Assembly: GCA_004431415.1 (NCBI GenBank)
Contig: QPMI01000452.1
Location: 1-64,000, forward strand
DNA: 64,000 bases
Direction of reading: 5' to 3'
Source of the DNA: Cyanophora paradoxa
Taxonomy: Eukaryota > Glaucocystophyceae > Cyanophorales > Cyanophoraceae
A program made the position numbers and the translations under genes. The number at the start of each line of letters is the position of its first letter. Position 1 is the stretch's first letter. Positions 61,601 to 64,000 of the stretch are shown piece after piece. A model generated the notes under the pieces. That model made no database searches and had not been told where the DNA came from. It worked only from the letters and a program-made list of their open reading frames with translations.

Positions 61601-61760
61601 TCGAAGCTTCGCTAGGATCCGGATTTCGAATTCAGAGCTCACTGATCCCAATGCAACCTTCGATTTCGGAGCCCTTCAACTATGACTACAGCCACGGAGG
61701 AGAAACGCGCGCTGGTGCAGCTAGCGCTCGCCGGCAGGCTGAAGCTTAAGGAGCACTGCA

Positions 61761-63636
61761 CTAGTGGCGGTGGCGATGGAGGGCGGCGGGGCCGGCGGCC
61801 GAGCCCGGGCGGGCGGGGCTCTTGGCCCGCGAGGCGCCGGCGGTGGAGTAGGAGAGGATGAGGGAGCCGCGCGTGTTCGCCACCGCCCACCGCCGCGCCG
61901 CCTCCGCCTCCCTGCCCGACCAAGCCAGCCCGATCAGCGCCGGGGTACGAGGGCGATGGGGCGGGGCGGGGGTTACAGCGCACTCGAGCTTGCGGGCCTC
62001 CTCTGCGTCTTCCCGCGCCCGCTGCGCCTGCAGGGGCCCCAGGGCGTGGGCCGGGGCCAGCCAGCCGGGCTGGCGGGCGGGGGCGGGCGGGCGGACCCGC
62101 TTCTTGGCGACCCAGGCCTCGAAGCGCTCGCGGCACTCGCGGTTGCGCGCCTCGCGCTCCGCCGCCGCCCGCCACTCCCGCGCCCGCTCCCGCCTCCGCT
62201 CCTCCGCCTCGCGCTCCGCCTTCGCCCGCAGCCACGCCTGCGCCCGCCCCGGCCGCGTCAGAGGGGAGCGGAGGGCGGGGCAGGGCAGGGGAGGGAGGTG
62301 GGGGTGCCTCGTGGGCCATGGCGCCGCGCTCCTCGCGGCGGCGGGCGGCGGCGGCGGCCTGCGCGCCGAAGGCCCGCTCGCGCCTCGCGCGCTCCTCCTC
62401 CTCGGCCCGCCTCGCGGCGAGCTTGCGGGCCAGCCACTCGCCGTACGCCTGCGCCGACGTCGCCGCCTTCTCCCGCTCCGTCCACGCCTCCCGCTCCCTG
62501 TCCCGCCGCCGCCCGCCGCCCGCTCAACGCCGCGGGCGCCCCTAGGCCTCTCGGGAGGGCGGCGGGCACCGGACGGGGCGGGGAGGCGGGGCGGGAGGAC
62601 TTGGCGGCGAGCCAGCCCTCGAAGGCCTCCGCCGAGCTCGCCAGCCGCTCCTCCAGCTCCAGCGCCGCCCAGCGCCTGCCGCCCGCCGCCCCGCGTCACC
62701 GGCGCCGAGCGGAGGGACGGGAGGGGCGCGGCGCGCACCGCTCTGCGTCGCCCGCCGCCCGCCGCTCGGCGCTCGCCTGCCGCTGCCGCGCCGCCTTCTC
62801 CTCGAGCCAGGCGTCGTAGGGCAGCGGGCCCCGGCGCGGAGCCGAGCCGGGCCGCGCCCGCGCCGGATGCTGCTGCTGCTGCGGCTGGGGGAGCGCCTGG
62901 CGGGCGGGCCGTCCTCGGGGATGAGGGCGCGCCGGAGGGGCGGGGCGCTGCGCGGGCGCTGCGGGCTCCCGCGGGACGCGGAGGCGGCGGAGCGGGGCGG
63001 GCTGACGTGCGGCATCTCCGCCGCGGCCGCCAGGAGCGCCTCCTCCTCGTCCGACGTCTCCTCCCGCGGCAGGCCGTGCTGCGCCAGCGCCCCGCCGGCC
63101 CAGGGGAGCTCCGGCTCGGGGGCGCCGGGCCGGTCCGGGCTCCCGCGGGCCGGAGGCTCGAACTCGTGTTCGAACTCGTTCGCTACCTCCAAGACGTCGT
63201 CCACCCTGCTCACTCCCGCCGCCGCTCGTGCGGGGCTCGCGAAGTGGACCGGCGAGGATTCCCTCGGCGGAGGCGGAGGCGCCGGTAGATTCGGCGAAAG
63301 AGGTGCGGAAAATCGCGCGCTAGCTCCCGCATTATGTGGCGACCGCGCAAGGCGCGCTGGTGAGTCCGGGCCGCTGCCGTAAGGGGCAGTGTCCGCCCAG
63401 CTAGGCAGCACTGGCTCGTCGATGTCGGGCTCGTCCGAGTCCCATAGGTCGAATTGCACGCCGCTGGTATCTAGCGGTCGCAGCGTTCGCGAATACATGT
63501 AGGCTGCAGCTGGCGCCCGCGGCGAGCGCGGAGCCGGTGCCGGGGCATCGGCAACGCGGCTCGAACGCCAGTGGTGATGATGTTCGTGGTGATAAGCTGG
63601 GGCTCGTGGCGGCACAAGCGCCCGCTGGCGCGGCAT
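61761..63636 (-). CDS. Coiled-coil protein with repeated W-x-x-K modules, multi-exon
   Basis: The start MPRQRALVPPRAP at 63,636 is followed by a long Pro/Ser/Ala-rich, probably disordered region (QFDLWDSDEPDIDEPVLPSW, then REETSDEEEALL). Further exons encode charged helices each containing a WL-x2-K block: PYDAWLEEKAARQRQ (about 62,825), EAFEGWLAAKSS (about 62,620), AYGEWLARKLAARRAEEEER (about 62,440) and RFEAWVAKKRV (about 62,110). The tail is REAEAARRWAVANTRGSLIL. Repeats of this type occur in CCDC34/CCDC181-like coiled-coil proteins, some linked to cilia or microtubules; that link is tentative. Splice borders are approximate. Confidence 0.5.
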
Positions 63637-64000
63637 TGCCTTCTAGGTCCAGTACCCACACTTCTCTACTTCTCTACCCAGTACCCCTTTCCCAGCAGCT
63701 TATCGAGGTTCCAAGAAGCAGCAGCTCGCGTGCGGTGTTGACGATCTAGCCAGCTAGCTGTGAGCAAGCTGGCGGACGTGACAGCCCGCCCAGCCAGGCT
63801 CGCTCGTTGAGTTCGGCTCTCGTTGATCCCTGAACCGAGGTCGCACCTGCAGACAGTGCAAAGTACGCTACGAAACATGCCCAAGATCGAGGTCAAGCAT
63901 CTTGACGGAGGCCTCAAGGTCTCTTCCTCCCGGCGCTGACGCACGCTGTTTTCCGGGCTGACGCACGCTGTGTTCAGTACTTGCCAGAGCTACAGTTCGT
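63637..64000. other. Region without a recognised gene
   Basis: Probable upstream region of the coiled-coil gene. Nothing further is visible. Confidence 0.4.

Overview
The window is a mosaic of two very different kinds of DNA. Positions 1 to about 37,560 are AT-rich to GC-balanced and carry compact, intronless virus genes. From about 37,680 to the end the DNA is very GC-rich and carries fragmented, intron-containing eukaryotic genes: a cyclic-nucleotide-binding protein, a hybrid histidine kinase, NTF2/SnoaL-like proteins and a coiled-coil protein. This suggests the chromosome of a GC-rich unicellular eukaryote, probably an alga or similar protist (lineage not identifiable from this window), carrying integrated Polinton-like (Maverick/PLV-type) DNA viruses.

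Element L (1 to about 11,680, cut off by the window's left edge) reads: broken VSR-like endonuclease, broken packaging ATPase, coiled-coil virion-type protein, small CCDTT-motif protein, AT-hook proteins, broken primase-SF3 helicase, GIY-YIG nuclease, protein-primed type DNA polymerase B, broken retroviral-type (rve) integrase. It ends in non-coding DNA with a phased array of ten GTCACCGGTGAC-like palindromes. Most of its larger genes carry frameshifts.

Element R (about 11,680 to 35,243, between a candidate 21-bp inverted repeat) is largely intact and follows the same order: fibre-like protein, patatin-discoidin protein, two penton-like minor capsid genes, double jelly-roll major capsid protein, packaging ATPase, coiled-coil protein, micro-ORF, CCDTT protein, AT-hook protein, replication gene, RING protein, integrase, DUF5710-like protein, and a SpeD-type AdoMet decarboxylase. 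Its replication module differs from L's: one 1,439-residue fusion of PolB-like polymerase, SF1 helicase and HNH nuclease replaces primase-SF3 plus pPolB. A shared motif close to AAATTATTTTCTCCGGT sits 17-45 bp before many genes of both elements and looks like a viral promoter.

A 5,799-bp tyrosine-recombinase (DIRS/Ngaro-like) retrotransposon at 17,158-22,956 has landed inside one minor capsid gene of element R. Removing it exactly restores the reading frame. The retrotransposon has an unusual A-gag-B-A-pol-B layout, and its RT is frameshifted.

Positions 35,244-37,560 hold a further AT-rich segment with a Dam-like DNA methyltransferase, a zinc-ribbon protein and several short tandem repeats, possibly a third element. 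Immediately beyond it lies a host gene fragment (ATP-grasp-like) that stops after two exons, as if broken by the insertion. In the host part, 46.8-48.3 kb contains a family of small inverted-repeat elements. Two gene segments, the last part of the cyclic-nucleotide-binding gene and an NTF2-like gene, are present twice.
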